Assembly (NCBI RefSeq): GCF_035621135.1
Contig: NZ_CP141728.1
Span: 372,001-436,000 of the forward strand
Source of the DNA: Sinanaerobacter sp. ZZT-01
GTDB lineage: Bacteria; Bacillota; Clostridia; Peptostreptococcales; Anaerovoracaceae
Direction of reading: 5' to 3'
DNA length: 64,000 nucleotides
Part shown: one piece after another, positions 28,320 to 37,471 of the stretch
How positions within the stretch are numbered: position 1 is the stretch's first letter
Layout of the letters: the number at the start of each line of letters is the position of its first letter
The notes under the pieces: model-generated
Told to the model about the DNA's origin: nothing
The model's input: only the letters and a program-made list of their open reading frames with translations
Databases searched by the model: none
Position numbers and translations under genes: made by a program

Positions 28320-28856
28320 TTAGAATTTGGGCATATAGGCTGACCGTGTACGCAATTCCATCTGTAGCGGCGGGAGCTTCTCCCAGCCAAAGGACAGAGG
28401 AATTTCGATGGTAATGCGGGCGTCCGCTTCCAGATTGTTGTCGGCGTTCCCCGGCGTCAGGGGTGCGTTGGACAATTCCACGGAAAGCCCTGACAGGCGG
28501 TATTCGTAGCCTTCGGCCTGCCGCTTGATGTGGTAGCCGTCCTGCTCATCCGTGCCAAGCAGATTGTTAAGGCGGTAATATACATCATCGTAGTCAAGGT
28601 TCTCCTGCCAGCTATCGCCGGACAGGATATAACCGCCGGAATACCCCTCACGCAGTCCGTTGTAGGCTTCGTCATAATTGGTGGTGACTACGGTGATAAC
28701 CGCCTGCTGGAGTCCGTCACGGACACCCTGCACGATGATCCCCAGCCTGAAAAACTCCGAGATGGCACAGATCAGAAGCAGCAGCCCTAAAATTAAGGCA
28801 ACCGTCAGGGGCGTTGAACCGCCCTTTTTATCTTTTATGATTTTTTTTAGTCGCAT
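28320..28856 (-). CDS. TadE/TadG-like pseudopilin
   Basis: This 178-residue protein has the short basic leader MRLKKIIKDKKGGSTPLTVAL, then one hydrophobic helix and a mixed C-terminal domain. This layout (K/G leader directly before the membrane helix) is that of TadE/TadG-type minor pilins processed by the prepilin peptidase. The adjacent genes are another pilin-like protein, TadC and TadB. The exact cleavage site is uncertain (after KKGG is likely). Confidence 0.65.
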   Translation of the reverse strand: MRLKKIIKDKKGGSTPLTVALILGLLLLICAISEFFRLGIIVQGVRDGLQQAVITVVTTNYDEAYNGLREGYSGGYILSGDSWQENLDYDDVYYRLNNLLGTDEQDGYHIKRQAEGYEYRLSGLSVELSNAPLTPGNADNNLEADARITIEIPLSFGWEKLPPLQMELRTRSAYMPKF

Positions 28857-28870
28857 AAACTCCGCCCCCT

Positions 28871-29272
28871 TTACTTGTAATAGACTTCGGATTTTCCGGT
28901 TGCCTTGGCCTGAAGCTCAATGGGGAACGGACCAAATATGAAAAAGCTAATGTCCACCGTATCGGTCAGAACCACCTCAATATCTCCGTTAAGCTGTACC
29001 TTTCGTCCGCTGTAATAGTCACAATCCCATCGGATGTTCGGGTCAAGGCCGGTCTGATCCCGCATATCGGAAATACGGGATTCCACGCTGGTGTTTCCCT
29101 TGATTTCCGCTTCACGCACAATCTCCGTGGCGAAAATATCAAGCTGCTGCTTTGTGGTAAAGACCGGGAACAGGGAAACGGCAAAGGACACCACCAGTAG
29201 CAGGCAGAGAATGCCGACAGCCACATCCAGATATCCCTCACCTCGGTTTGATTTCAATACTTTTCTAAGCAT
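28871..29272 (-). CDS. Pilin-like protein (DUF4320-like)
   Basis: This encodes 133 residues: leader MLRKVLKSNRGEG, hydrophobic helix YLDVAVGILCLLLVVSFAVSLFP, then a small soluble domain. The GEG-aromatic-hydrophobic-Asp-x-Ala motif before the helix is also in the 94-residue protein at 40811-41095. It fits a prepilin-peptidase substrate of the Tad-like pilus. It lies between the TadE-like gene and tadC, with spacings of 11-14 bases. Confidence 0.65.
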   Translation of the reverse strand: MLRKVLKSNRGEGYLDVAVGILCLLLVVSFAVSLFPVFTTKQQLDIFATEIVREAEIKGNTSVESRISDMRDQTGLDPNIRWDCDYYSGRKVQLNGDIEVVLTDTVDISFFIFGPFPIELQAKATGKSEVYYK

Positions 29273-29283
29273 AGCCGCACCCC

Positions 29284-30159
29284 CTAAAACATTCCCGACA
29301 TGGCGCCGAGGATTTGATACCCCATGACCCCCATATATAGGAGCAGCATACAGCCAAGGAGCAGGAAAGAAAACTTTCGGATTTTGGGCGGGCGTTCCAT
29401 AGCCAGCCGTTTCAGCCTCTGCAATTCCAGTTGCTTGAGATCATGGGAGAGCATTTGAAAGAATACCACACCGTCATCACCACGGAGAACGCCAATCAGT
29501 CCCCGCACAATGTCCGACAGCATGGCACTGGACACTCTGGCCTCAAACCGGGTCAATGCTCCCTCATAATTGCCGGTACGCATATCCGAGGTGGTGATGG
29601 CAAGTTCGTTTTTCATGGCTTTTCCTGCGTTCTTCTGATAATGCTCCAAAATGGAAAGCACATCACGGCTTGCTTTCAGCTCCTGCACCAGCGTAGACAC
29701 AAAGCGGGGCAACTCGTATTCAATGTCCTGCCGCCTTGCGGTAATGAGCTTTTCCGCCTTGGTGCTTTCCGTAAAGTACACGGCAATCCCAATAATCACG
29801 AACACTGGCGATAGGATTGGCAGAAACAGCAGACATGGAACAACACCTAAAAAAATCAGTCCTGCCTTTACGATTGCCTGTGCCGCATATGCCTCGGCAG
29901 TCATAGGGATCTCAGCGGATTTGAGAATGGCAGTCAGCTTGCGTTTTTTATGTTCGTCCATAAGCAGGACTTTTGACAGTTTTACCGCCAGTTCCATAAT
30001 AAAGGCGTCGGAATCCCGTGCCTGTTTTTTTGTCTTTTTGCCCATGCCGAGAATCGCCTTGGTCGCCTTATAGGTCGGTACGCTGAGAAGCTCCGCCATA
30101 ATAAGATAAAGCCCTGCTGTCAGAAACAGGGCGAAGAAAATTAAAATCATACTGTGCAT
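29284..30159 (-). CDS. tadC: TadC-like inner-membrane platform protein
   Basis: This 291-residue protein has N-terminal membrane helices (about 5-25, about 105-145) and one near the C-terminus (about 262-285). Its type II secretion F-like domain contains RRQDIEYELPRFVSTLVQELKASRDV and ALTRFEARVSSAMLSDIVRGL. TadB and TadC form the platform on which the TadA ATPase acts. It lies 14 bases from the upstream tadB-like gene. Confidence 0.75.
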   Translation of the reverse strand: MHSMILIFFALFLTAGLYLIMAELLSVPTYKATKAILGMGKKTKKQARDSDAFIMELAVKLSKVLLMDEHKKRKLTAILKSAEIPMTAEAYAAQAIVKAGLIFLGVVPCLLFLPILSPVFVIIGIAVYFTESTKAEKLITARRQDIEYELPRFVSTLVQELKASRDVLSILEHYQKNAGKAMKNELAITTSDMRTGNYEGALTRFEARVSSAMLSDIVRGLIGVLRGDDGVVFFQMLSHDLKQLELQRLKRLAMERPPKIRKFSFLLLGCMLLLYMGVMGYQILGAMSGMF

Positions 30160-30173
30160 TGTACAGCGCCTCC

Positions 30174-31106
30174 TTATCGCTTGTATTCAATGGGGCGTGT
30201 GTGTTTCGCAACGGCCGCCACCGATACAAAAATCATTCCGGCGCAGATTGCCAGCAGTATCTTCCCAAGGTCCGTAAACATCAAGGTGTGATACCATTCC
30301 TGATTGAGAAAATACATCAGCGGAATGCTGCCTAAAAGGAGTACCACCATCGTGATATACTCCTTGACCGGTTCAAACAAAAGCAAGTCCAATTCAGCCG
30401 ATACCACACGCATATCCGACAATTTGGCGACAATGGGCGGCAGAATGTTTTTCAAGTTATAATCATCCTGACACGCTATCACCGCATCCACCCATTCATG
30501 GAAAACGCTGTTGTCAATTCCGGCTTTCAAGCCCTCCAAGGCTTCCTTGGTGTTGGAGTTGATGAGCTTTGCCTGTAACAAGAAGCCCCGGAACACCTCT
30601 GCCACCGGGGGATTTAGGTACGGCTGGTTTTCCTCAATGGCACGGATAATCGTGTTTTTCCCCCGAAGATAGCTGGTGGTGATGATGGACAGCGCCGTTT
30701 CCAGTTCGGTGTTGATCTGCTTCTTATGCCTGCCTGCGGTCAACTTCACAAAGTAGAACGGCAAAAGCGCAAACCCCACCGCCAGCACCGGCACAAGAAA
30801 GCTGTTTTTCATAGTGAGGGCAATCATAGCCCCCACCACAAACAGAAACATAGACAGAATACAGAGTACCGTAAATTGTCCACTTTTGCCGGTGATGCGT
30901 AAAATCTCCTTGGTTTCAAGGAAAAGCAGCTTCAGTCCTTTGGGCTGCTTATTCTTTCGGCTTTTGGCAATCCTGCTTTTGAGTGTGGTGTTTCGGGGCC
31001 TCACATATTCCGCAAGCCCCTCCAAAAAAGAAAAGGGCGATAACGAAAGCAGGATAAAGCTGCCCGTTACCGCCAGTAAAAACGCAATCGTTATGAGTAT
31101 TGTCAC
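30174..31106 (-). CDS. tadB: TadB-like inner-membrane platform protein
   Basis: This 310-residue protein has helices near 5-25, 80-120, 245-265 and 275-300, with a T2SSF-like cytoplasmic domain between them (KKQINTELETALSIITTSYLRGKNTIIRAIEEN). The size and the tandem arrangement with the tadC-like gene match Tad systems. It belongs to the pilus or channel base; TadA at 31996 is the cognate ATPase, with one unknown gene between. Confidence 0.75.
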   Translation of the reverse strand: MTILITIAFLLAVTGSFILLSLSPFSFLEGLAEYVRPRNTTLKSRIAKSRKNKQPKGLKLLFLETKEILRITGKSGQFTVLCILSMFLFVVGAMIALTMKNSFLVPVLAVGFALLPFYFVKLTAGRHKKQINTELETALSIITTSYLRGKNTIIRAIEENQPYLNPPVAEVFRGFLLQAKLINSNTKEALEGLKAGIDNSVFHEWVDAVIACQDDYNLKNILPPIVAKLSDMRVVSAELDLLLFEPVKEYITMVVLLLGSIPLMYFLNQEWYHTLMFTDLGKILLAICAGMIFVSVAAVAKHTRPIEYKR

Positions 31107-31110
31107 TGTG

Positions 31111-31980
31111 CTAAACCTCCATTTCCTCTAAATCTTCCATCAAGTCCTCATAGCCTTTATACCTCGTCACGGTATCGGACACTTCCTGCAAATCATCCAC
31201 CATATCCTGATGGGTTTCAGGCAGGCTTTGGGACGCAATCTCCTTTGCCATATCCGAAAAGCTGCCCAAGAAGCCCCAGCAGCTATCGGTTTCCTCACCA
31301 TTTTCATAAAGGCGGAAGCCGTAGCACTGACCGGAGAGATAGTAGTCATAACATTCCACCTCGGATTTCAAAAGCGCGTTGGCTTTCTCGTAGCTCTCCG
31401 GCGTCAGGCTGCCGTATTCCTTTTCAATGTCCTCCGGTGTGGCGTAAATCCAGCCTACCTGACCGGAATCCCATTCGGCGTGCTGCGCCCTTCCGATAAA
31501 AGAGCTGACCGACATACTGAGCATGGAGTGGTCGTACAGGTTCAAGGGTAGAATGATGTTTCTCTCCGCAGCCAGCGTATAGAGGTCAGCGTTTGGCAGG
31601 GCGTCCACAAGGCTTTCAAAAATCTCCTGCCGATTTACTTCCAGCCTGCCCTCAATAGAAGCCTCGTGATACCATTTCTTAAAATAGGTATCATAGCTGC
31701 TGATTTCCCAGCTTGCCGCCGAACGGTCATATTCCAGCTTCACCTTGTCTGTCTTGCCGGATTTCACATAGGCAATGAGGGTGTCGGGCGAAACACTGTC
31801 ACGCACCAGCTCCTTGAGAAAATCATTGGTGTTCTCGAAATTATGCTGATCCCCAAGGTTATACCGGCTGTGCCAGCAAATCATATGCCCGAAATTGTCG
31901 TAGTCGGTGCGGGGGTTCAGCGGTTCATAATCCATCATAATTTGCAGAAGATAGGGCGCTTTATAGGCTACCATGCTCAT
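31111..31980 (-). CDS. Conserved-type mobile-element protein of unknown function
   Basis: This 289-residue soluble acidic protein contains the hallmark segments LPLNLYDHSMLSMSVSSF and WDSGQVGWIYATPEDIEKEYG, which I associate with a protein common on clostridial plasmids, phages and conjugative elements; no role is established. It has no membrane segment. It lies between tadA and tadB, 4 bases from the latter. Confidence 0.6.
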   Translation of the reverse strand: MSMVAYKAPYLLQIMMDYEPLNPRTDYDNFGHMICWHSRYNLGDQHNFENTNDFLKELVRDSVSPDTLIAYVKSGKTDKVKLEYDRSAASWEISSYDTYFKKWYHEASIEGRLEVNRQEIFESLVDALPNADLYTLAAERNIILPLNLYDHSMLSMSVSSFIGRAQHAEWDSGQVGWIYATPEDIEKEYGSLTPESYEKANALLKSEVECYDYYLSGQCYGFRLYENGEETDSCWGFLGSFSDMAKEIASQSLPETHQDMVDDLQEVSDTVTRYKGYEDLMEDLEEMEV

Positions 31981-31995
31981 TAAAATGCACCTCCC

Positions 31996-33351
31996 TTACG
32001 CACTTAAAAGCCGCTGCTGTAATTTCAGCGGCATACCGTTCTCCCGGAGCCGCTTGCACAGGCTCTCAGACGGTTCGTGAACCTTTTCATAGTGACCGAT
32101 GATCTTGGGCTTTCCATTTTCCGTGAGGGTGTCGGTAATATTAAAACGGTACAGGGTACGCATGACAGGCGCCCCCGCTTTTACGCCCACACACTCGGCA
32201 ATCTCCATCAGACGGCGGCTGTTGTCCTCCAGCTTCTTGGCAAAGGCCACCACAGGAAAGCCCCTTGTGGCAAGCCCCATCAGGGTGGCATCGTCCATAG
32301 AGCTGCTTTCCTTGCACAGTGCCGCCATGCGATAATAGGTGTCCTCGCAGCCGTTGGCGTGAATGGTAGTCAGAGAAGTATGACCAGTATTAGCCGCTTT
32401 GATGGCTTGCAGGCTTTCCTCACTTTTCATTTCCGCCACCACAAGGAAATCCGGGTGCATGGTAAGGGCAAGCTCCAAGAGCTTTACCATGGACACCACC
32501 TGTTTGGGATCGTCGGACTCCTTTGTAATGAAGTGAATAACATTGTTCAGAACCCTGCCCAATTCATCACGCTTCACGCTGTCAAACTCACGGCAGCCCT
32601 TTTCAATGGTGATCAGCCGCTTGTCATTGGATATCTGATCGAGTATCCAGCTCATCAGCGTCGTTTTGCCGGAGGAAGTCGCCCCGGTCATGCACATGGA
32701 AACGCCATAATTAAAAAACACCGAAAGCATATCCAGCATTTCGGCGGTGGCAGTCCCATAGCTGACAAATTCCTCTTTTTTGAGCTTGCGGGGGTTGACA
32801 ATACGAATGGACACGGACAGCCCCTTGTCCTCGTCCACAATGCCGGGAGATGTGGCGGTAATACGGATTTTGTTGGAAAGATGGCCGATCACATAGGGCT
32901 TGGCATTGTCCAGTATCATGCCGGACTTATGCAGCATACGCTTGATGACATCAAGGGCGTGCTGGGGTGAGGTAAAGGCTTCCTTGGTGGGGAGTACCTC
33001 GCCGCTTGCATAGATGACCTTCACATCGTCCCACTGGTTGATGTTGACTTCCTCTACATCATCACGATAGAGGTACTTGGAGAGAAAGGAAAAGCCGGTC
33101 ATTTCTCCATACAGGAGTTCGGCAAGCTCATCCGGTTCCATGCAGTCCACGCCGAGCTGCTTTTCTTCAAGATATTTGCGGATATAGCTGCCGATCAGCG
33201 TCCGGCTATGCTCCGGGTCATCTTTTAGCTGGTCGGCATAGTTCTTGGTGATGTACTCCTGCACATCCTTCAAGACCTCGGCAAAGGGGCGCAGGCGGGT
33301 TTCCCCGCCCATCAATCCCACATTGTTATGAATATTTAAGACATTTTGCAA
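31996..33351 (-). CDS. tadA: TadA/CpaF-type secretion ATPase
   Basis: The start is taken as TTG at 33351, 7 bases after GGAGG; an earlier in-frame TTG (33369) contains the ribosome-binding site itself. The 451 residues carry an N-terminal domain, Walker A GATSSGKTTL (about 224), the Asp box and His box regions, and Walker B FLVVAEMKSEE, as in CpaF/TadA/VirB11-like ATPases. It would drive assembly of the Tad-like pilus with TadB/TadC, or act as the VirB11 equivalent in conjugation. It follows the XF1762-like gene directly. Confidence 0.85.
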   Translation of the reverse strand: MQNVLNIHNNVGLMGGETRLRPFAEVLKDVQEYITKNYADQLKDDPEHSRTLIGSYIRKYLEEKQLGVDCMEPDELAELLYGEMTGFSFLSKYLYRDDVEEVNINQWDDVKVIYASGEVLPTKEAFTSPQHALDVIKRMLHKSGMILDNAKPYVIGHLSNKIRITATSPGIVDEDKGLSVSIRIVNPRKLKKEEFVSYGTATAEMLDMLSVFFNYGVSMCMTGATSSGKTTLMSWILDQISNDKRLITIEKGCREFDSVKRDELGRVLNNVIHFITKESDDPKQVVSMVKLLELALTMHPDFLVVAEMKSEESLQAIKAANTGHTSLTTIHANGCEDTYYRMAALCKESSSMDDATLMGLATRGFPVVAFAKKLEDNSRRLMEIAECVGVKAGAPVMRTLYRFNITDTLTENGKPKIIGHYEKVHEPSESLCKRLRENGMPLKLQQRLLSA

Positions 33352-33365
33352 TTTACGTCCTCCCT

Positions 33366-33812
33366 TCAATTCAGGATGATTTCATATAAATGTTTCGGGC
33401 AGACCGGAGCCTTATCGGTTCTCGGTCTGCCCGGTTGGTTCCAGCTCCCGCCTTTGCTTTTGTAGCAATAGGAAAAGCCGCTTGCCAAAAGGCTTTTTCC
33501 GTTTTCGGCCTCCAAAATATAGGTAATGAGCTTGTCATAACCCAATGCCCTCCCCGCACGGCGGCAGGCTCCGTACAACTTGGAACAGGCATTGCGGGTT
33601 CCGTCCGTGCAAAGCCGCAGAACCTCCACTGTCATGTGCTGGTCAATGCGGCGTGATCGAGGTCTGCCAACAATGGCAACACCACAGAGCCTGCCATTTT
33701 CATAACAGGCAAGGGAAAAGCGGTGTCCTCTTACGGCCATATGATGTCGATGATGTTCCGTTATATAGTCATTGGCAGCCTTTAGTTCGATGTGTCTGGT
33801 GGATAGCATCAA
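33366..33812 (-). CDS. XF1762-type (GNAT-like) protein
   Basis: This 148-residue protein has the features ANDYITEHHRHHMAVRGHRFSLACYENGRLCGVAIVGRPRSR and EVLRLCTDGTRNACSKLYGACRRAGRALGYDKLITYIL, the pattern of the XF1762 family found on phages and plasmids, with an acetyltransferase-like fold. The biological role is unknown. It overlaps the upstream ATPase gene by 4 bases. Confidence 0.75.
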   Translation of the reverse strand: MMLSTRHIELKAANDYITEHHRHHMAVRGHRFSLACYENGRLCGVAIVGRPRSRRIDQHMTVEVLRLCTDGTRNACSKLYGACRRAGRALGYDKLITYILEAENGKSLLASGFSYCYKSKGGSWNQPGRPRTDKAPVCPKHLYEIILN

Positions 33813-34660
33813 AACTCCCCTCGACTTTTGGAAAAGGGAAGTCGAAACGCTAACTTGCTCTTTGCTTTCTTCGACGTTTCCGGTACAGGGGCAGCTTCTG
33901 GTGCAGCCTTGGCCTTGGGTTTCTCCGGCTGTATCCCTAAAATCCGTTGGATTGCCACCGTGTACCCGGCACTCTCCGGCTGTGTCAGCGGAACCAGCAG
34001 GGCAAGTTCGTCAAACTGCTGTTCCAGTTCAGGTGCATAGGGCAGAACAAAATCAGCGCCGCCGAGCTGCTGGGCCGCAGCCTCCCAATCCTGTCCTGTT
34101 TTGAGATTTCCAATGACGGTGCTGTGGGTATCCTTGCGGAACCGGCTGTCTGCCAGCATGGGATTGTGGGTCAGGTAATAAGAAACGCCTTTCAGATTGG
34201 CGGTTCCCAGCTTTAGCACCCTGTCCGCCAGTTCAATGGCGACAATGGATGCCGGGTCTGCCTCAAAGGTAGAGGTGCAGTCAATGATGATGTAATCCGC
34301 CAGATAGCGGAGCAGGACAAAAAATTCCACTGCTTTTTCTCTTGTGATTTGTGGGTAGTGCATCAGGCTTTCTCCTGCGCAATACCCCAGCAGGCTGATA
34401 TAATCGTTTTTCTCCGTAGGCACACAGGCGTTCAGGATAGTGGTCTGTGCAAGCGCAGGAGCCGTTAAAAGACTTCCCAGCGAGGTGTCATGGGTCATAT
34501 GGGCGGGCAGTACAGCCGGAATCACCGGTGTAAAGGGGTCGCAAAATACCACGATGACATTTTTCTTCGCCGCCGAAAGTGTAAGGGCAAGTTTTAGGGC
34601 AGCGGTGGTTTTCCCGCTGCCCTGACTGCCCATGACGGCAATTACTTTGCTTTCTTCCAT
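33809..34660 (-). CDS. ParA/TadZ-like ATPase, second copy
   Basis: This 283-residue protein has an intact P-loop MGSQGSGKTTAALKLAL (10-26), VVFCDPFTP, YIIIDCTSTFEADP (about 131-145) and a Lys/Ala/Pro-rich C-terminal tail. It lies between cpaB and tadA, the usual place of tadZ/cpaE in Tad loci, so pilus localisation is the best guess. The other copy at 19032-20036 has a deviant P-loop. Confidence 0.75.
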   Translation of the reverse strand: MEESKVIAVMGSQGSGKTTAALKLALTLSAAKKNVIVVFCDPFTPVIPAVLPAHMTHDTSLGSLLTAPALAQTTILNACVPTEKNDYISLLGYCAGESLMHYPQITREKAVEFFVLLRYLADYIIIDCTSTFEADPASIVAIELADRVLKLGTANLKGVSYYLTHNPMLADSRFRKDTHSTVIGNLKTGQDWEAAAQQLGGADFVLPYAPELEQQFDELALLVPLTQPESAGYTVAIQRILGIQPEKPKAKAAPEAAPVPETSKKAKSKLAFRLPFSKSRGEF

Positions 34661-34678
34661 GGTTTTGGCCTCCCTTTC

Positions 34679-35530
34679 TCAGTCTTCCGTGTCAGAAATA
34701 TCGCCGTTTGCAGGCACACCCCCGGCCGCACTGTCGGGAGCCGGTGCCGGTGTGCCGTCATTATTTTCGGTTTCATAGGTTAAGCCCTCGCTTTTCGTGG
34801 GATACAAAGCCTCCAACAGCTTGGCTTGCTCGTCTAAAAACTTCTGTGCGTTCTCTGCACCGCCACGGTAGACCAGGGCGGCATGAAGTTTCCCCGTCTG
34901 CTCAAGCTCCGCAAGAAGCCTTGCCTGCTGCGGCGTGACAAGGACGGTAATGGTGCTGGCAAGCTCGGTATCCTCATTGCCCTTGGGCTGCTCCTGAATA
35001 TTGCGGTCGTTGCCGCTGCTGTCAGTGGTGGCGATAATCTCAACATATTGCAGTTCATCAGGGATCAAGGTTTTTCGGGCCTCTCCCACATCACTGGCAA
35101 TCAGGGAAACAATATCCCCACGCTCCAGCTTGCCGGACAAACCGGCCGCAAAGCTCTTGATGGTGACGGAAATAGCTCTATTCGTGCCGTCCAGCCCGCT
35201 GAGATATTCATTTTTTAGTTGGGGCGTATCGGAGAGCTTGCTTTTCAGAATGTAGTCGCCTTTGTAAAGGTCGGCATTGGCATACTTGCCGATGACATCC
35301 TCTTTCTTGTAAACCACATCAGAGGGAAGATTGTAGCCGCCCGTTTCCACAGCGGTAATCATACCGGCCGTAATCTCATCGCCCTTTTTGATTTCAGTGG
35401 TGACACGCACCAACTCCACTTTAGACTGGAGTGCATTATTAAACATGGGCGTCAGGCCAAAGCAAATGATGAGGGCTGTGATAATACACAGCAGCCCCAC
35501 CACAATTCTGTTTTTGAGTAAATCTTTCAT
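34679..35530 (-). CDS. cpaB: CpaB/RcpC-like SAF-domain pilus protein
   Basis: The start is taken as the ATG at 35530 (MKDLLKNR), 7 bases after GGAG; an upstream in-frame ATG overlaps that site. The 283 residues have one membrane helix (about 8-30), a SAF domain (VTTEIKKGDEITAGMITAVETGGYNLPSDVV, ...LYKGDYILKSKL) and an RcpC-like domain (ISVTIKSFAAGLSGKLERGDIVSLIA). The tail is rich in Pro, Asp and Gly. In Tad systems CpaB guides pilus assembly outside the membrane. Confidence 0.8.
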   Translation of the reverse strand: MKDLLKNRIVVGLLCIITALIICFGLTPMFNNALQSKVELVRVTTEIKKGDEITAGMITAVETGGYNLPSDVVYKKEDVIGKYANADLYKGDYILKSKLSDTPQLKNEYLSGLDGTNRAISVTIKSFAAGLSGKLERGDIVSLIASDVGEARKTLIPDELQYVEIIATTDSSGNDRNIQEQPKGNEDTELASTITVLVTPQQARLLAELEQTGKLHAALVYRGGAENAQKFLDEQAKLLEALYPTKSEGLTYETENNDGTPAPAPDSAAGGVPANGDISDTED

Positions 35531-35552
35531 TGTGTTATCCTCCATATCGTTA

Positions 35553-36119
35553 TTAAGTTGGGAAAAGGGTCAAAAATGCCCCGAAAGCTAAAAACGGCGC
35601 AAGGGGCAGACTTTTTTGTTCCCTGCAAAATGCACGGTTCCAAAGCAGGGCAAAGAAAAGCCCCCATATCATCATCCAGATGCCGCCTGTTACACCGAGG
35701 GCAAAGCCGCTGGCCGCCATGAGCTTTACATCACCGCCGCCAATCTTTTCCGTTTTCAATGCGGCAATCAGAAACGGCAGGGGAACAAGCAGAAACCCCA
35801 AAAGGGCAGGCAAGGGCTGAAAGTGAATCAGCCCTGCCATTGCAATCAGTAAATGTAGACAATCGGGGATTTCATAGGTCATTAGGTCAAACACCCCCGC
35901 CACCATGAGGACCTGGCATAGCAGGATACAGCGCAGCGCCGTTGGGGTAAATCCATATACACAGAGAAACACCGCCGTCACAGTCATGCTGAGAACGGCG
36001 GTGTTGGGTGTAGAAGGTTTTAATATTCTGCTGATAGCCATATCGCACAGACTGCCCACAAACAGAGCAAGGAGCAAACAGGCAAAAAAGGCACTCCAGC
36101 CATCAGCGTTCCAGCTCAT
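35553..36119 (-). CDS. Prepilin peptidase (A24/TadV/CpaA)
   Basis: The start is taken as the ATG at 36119 (MSWNADGW), 7 bases after AGGAG; a longer form would overlap the upstream gene more. The 188-residue polytopic membrane protein has both catalytic aspartates of aspartic prepilin peptidases: VFDLMTYEIPD (about 85) and GGGDVKLMA (about 129). It lacks the N-terminal methylase part, as is usual for TadV. Substrates are presumably the TadE-like and GEG-motif proteins. Confidence 0.85.
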   Translation of the reverse strand: MSWNADGWSAFFACLLLALFVGSLCDMAISRILKPSTPNTAVLSMTVTAVFLCVYGFTPTALRCILLCQVLMVAGVFDLMTYEIPDCLHLLIAMAGLIHFQPLPALLGFLLVPLPFLIAALKTEKIGGGDVKLMAASGFALGVTGGIWMMIWGLFFALLWNRAFCREQKSLPLAPFLAFGAFLTLFPT

Positions 36120-36894
36120 CGGCCTGCTCCTGCATTTCTTGCTCATGTTTTAAGAACTCCATGCGTGCATTGGCCATTCCTAAAACTACTCGGTCGAGAG
36201 TTTCCTTATCGGTTGCTTTATCCCCAAAGCAGACCAAACAGTGGTAGGTAGAAGTGAGCGGATCATCTAATCTGCTCATAGCCTGTAATTGTGTATCCGT
36301 AAAGCTGTTAAACTCTTTCATGTGCTGATGCAGGACGGTAATCAGATGTTCAAACTCGGTGTTCGGCTCACCCCGGATTTCCTCATAGCGTTTCAGGTAC
36401 TCCTGACAATCTGTATAGTCCTTTGCCAGCTTGTCATCATACTCATTTTGCCAGTGTTCTCTTTGAATAAGCCTCTGTTCTTCTTCCTGCTGATAGCTGG
36501 TAATCTGCTGTACCATGGCACGGTAATCTTCCGCCCGCGTCATTTCGTTTATGGGCAGCGCATCCCATTGTGCCAAAACTTCCCCTATATGCTGCTTGGT
36601 ATCCAGCACAAAACGGTCAAAATATTCTATCAGTCCGTCCCACAGAGAAGCGCCGTTCTCCTTAATCTGCTCACAGGCTGCCGTCAAGGGCCTGTCATAA
36701 AACAAAAGAGCCTCTACATCGGAATAACAGCCCGAAAGTGAGGATTCCATGTGTTCAAGAAGTTTCTTTGCAATCGTAATCCTTTCCGACAATTCCTCTA
36801 CATCGCCGTCCATAAAATTGGCAGTTCGCACCATTTCATTGTAATCTTCATGGGCTTTAGAAAGAAGCAGCGACAGCCGTTCTTCAAATGCCAT
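36103..36894 (-). CDS. Coiled-coil protein of unknown function
   Basis: The start is taken as the ATG at 36894 (MAFEERLSLLL) after GGAGGGATGAT; the longer open frame upstream overlaps the methyltransferase gene. The 263 residues are almost all helical and highly charged (long heptad-like stretches about 20-210), with no membrane segment and no catalytic motif. It lies between MT-A70 and the prepilin peptidase gene. Confidence 0.55.
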   Translation of the reverse strand: MAFEERLSLLLSKAHEDYNEMVRTANFMDGDVEELSERITIAKKLLEHMESSLSGCYSDVEALLFYDRPLTAACEQIKENGASLWDGLIEYFDRFVLDTKQHIGEVLAQWDALPINEMTRAEDYRAMVQQITSYQQEEEQRLIQREHWQNEYDDKLAKDYTDCQEYLKRYEEIRGEPNTEFEHLITVLHQHMKEFNSFTDTQLQAMSRLDDPLTSTYHCLVCFGDKATDKETLDRVVLGMANARMEFLKHEQEMQEQADELER

Positions 36895-36895
36895 A

Positions 36896-37471
36896 TCATC
36901 CCTCCATTTCTTTGACTTTCTGAATAGCCTCCCGTATATCAAGGCCGTTGATTTCATCGCCAAGACACACCCAGCCGTCATACCGCTGCCTTGCAAACAG
37001 TTCCGCACGGGGAACATCCCCCATGAGCTGCTCAATGCGGCGCCGCACTTCGTCCGGCTTTTTGCTGTGATACTCCACCGGAGTATCTACAATGCAGTGG
37101 ACCGCTTTGGATAGGCGTTTCGGCTTGCCCCTTGATGCAATCAGACACAGTTCGGGATTGGCTCTTGTCCAGAAGCCCAGTCCCCAAAACCATTTTTCCT
37201 GCTGCTTTTTACACCGCTTTACCCAGCAAAAGCCGAGGGTCTTATAAGTAAATCCCCAACGCTCAATGGCTTCCAGCCCCGCCAGCAGGCATGGGAATGT
37301 CACCCACAGAAACAGCACACAGTCCTTATCTGCAATTCCTGCCACATCAAGGTTGAAAATATCCTCGGCACTCATGGTATGGTAGTGGTTTTCGGCGCTG
37401 CGACCCTGTCCCTTTTTGGAATAAACCTTGTAAGACCACGGTGGGTCTACATACAGAACGGAAAACCTCAT
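36896..37471 (-). CDS. MT-A70-family adenine methyltransferase
   Basis: This 191-residue protein has the catalytic DPPW at residues 9-12, followed by NHYHTMSAEDIFNL, LFLWVTFP, WGFTYKTLGFCWVK and PELCLIASRGKPKRL, the order of MT-A70 N6-adenine methyltransferases. It overlaps the upstream cytosine methyltransferase by 4 bases. Two orphan methyltransferases without an endonuclease suggest protection of the element against host restriction. Confidence 0.85.
   Translation of the reverse strand: MRFSVLYVDPPWSYKVYSKKGQGRSAENHYHTMSAEDIFNLDVAGIADKDCVLFLWVTFPCLLAGLEAIERWGFTYKTLGFCWVKRCKKQQEKWFWGLGFWTRANPELCLIASRGKPKRLSKAVHCIVDTPVEYHSKKPDEVRRRIEQLMGDVPRAELFARQRYDGWVCLGDEINGLDIREAIQKVKEMEG

Noticed and set aside
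32077-32970. A 297-codon plus-strand frame opposite tadA.
   Set aside because: It is the antisense of the well-supported ATPase, with no ribosome-binding site and no known motif.
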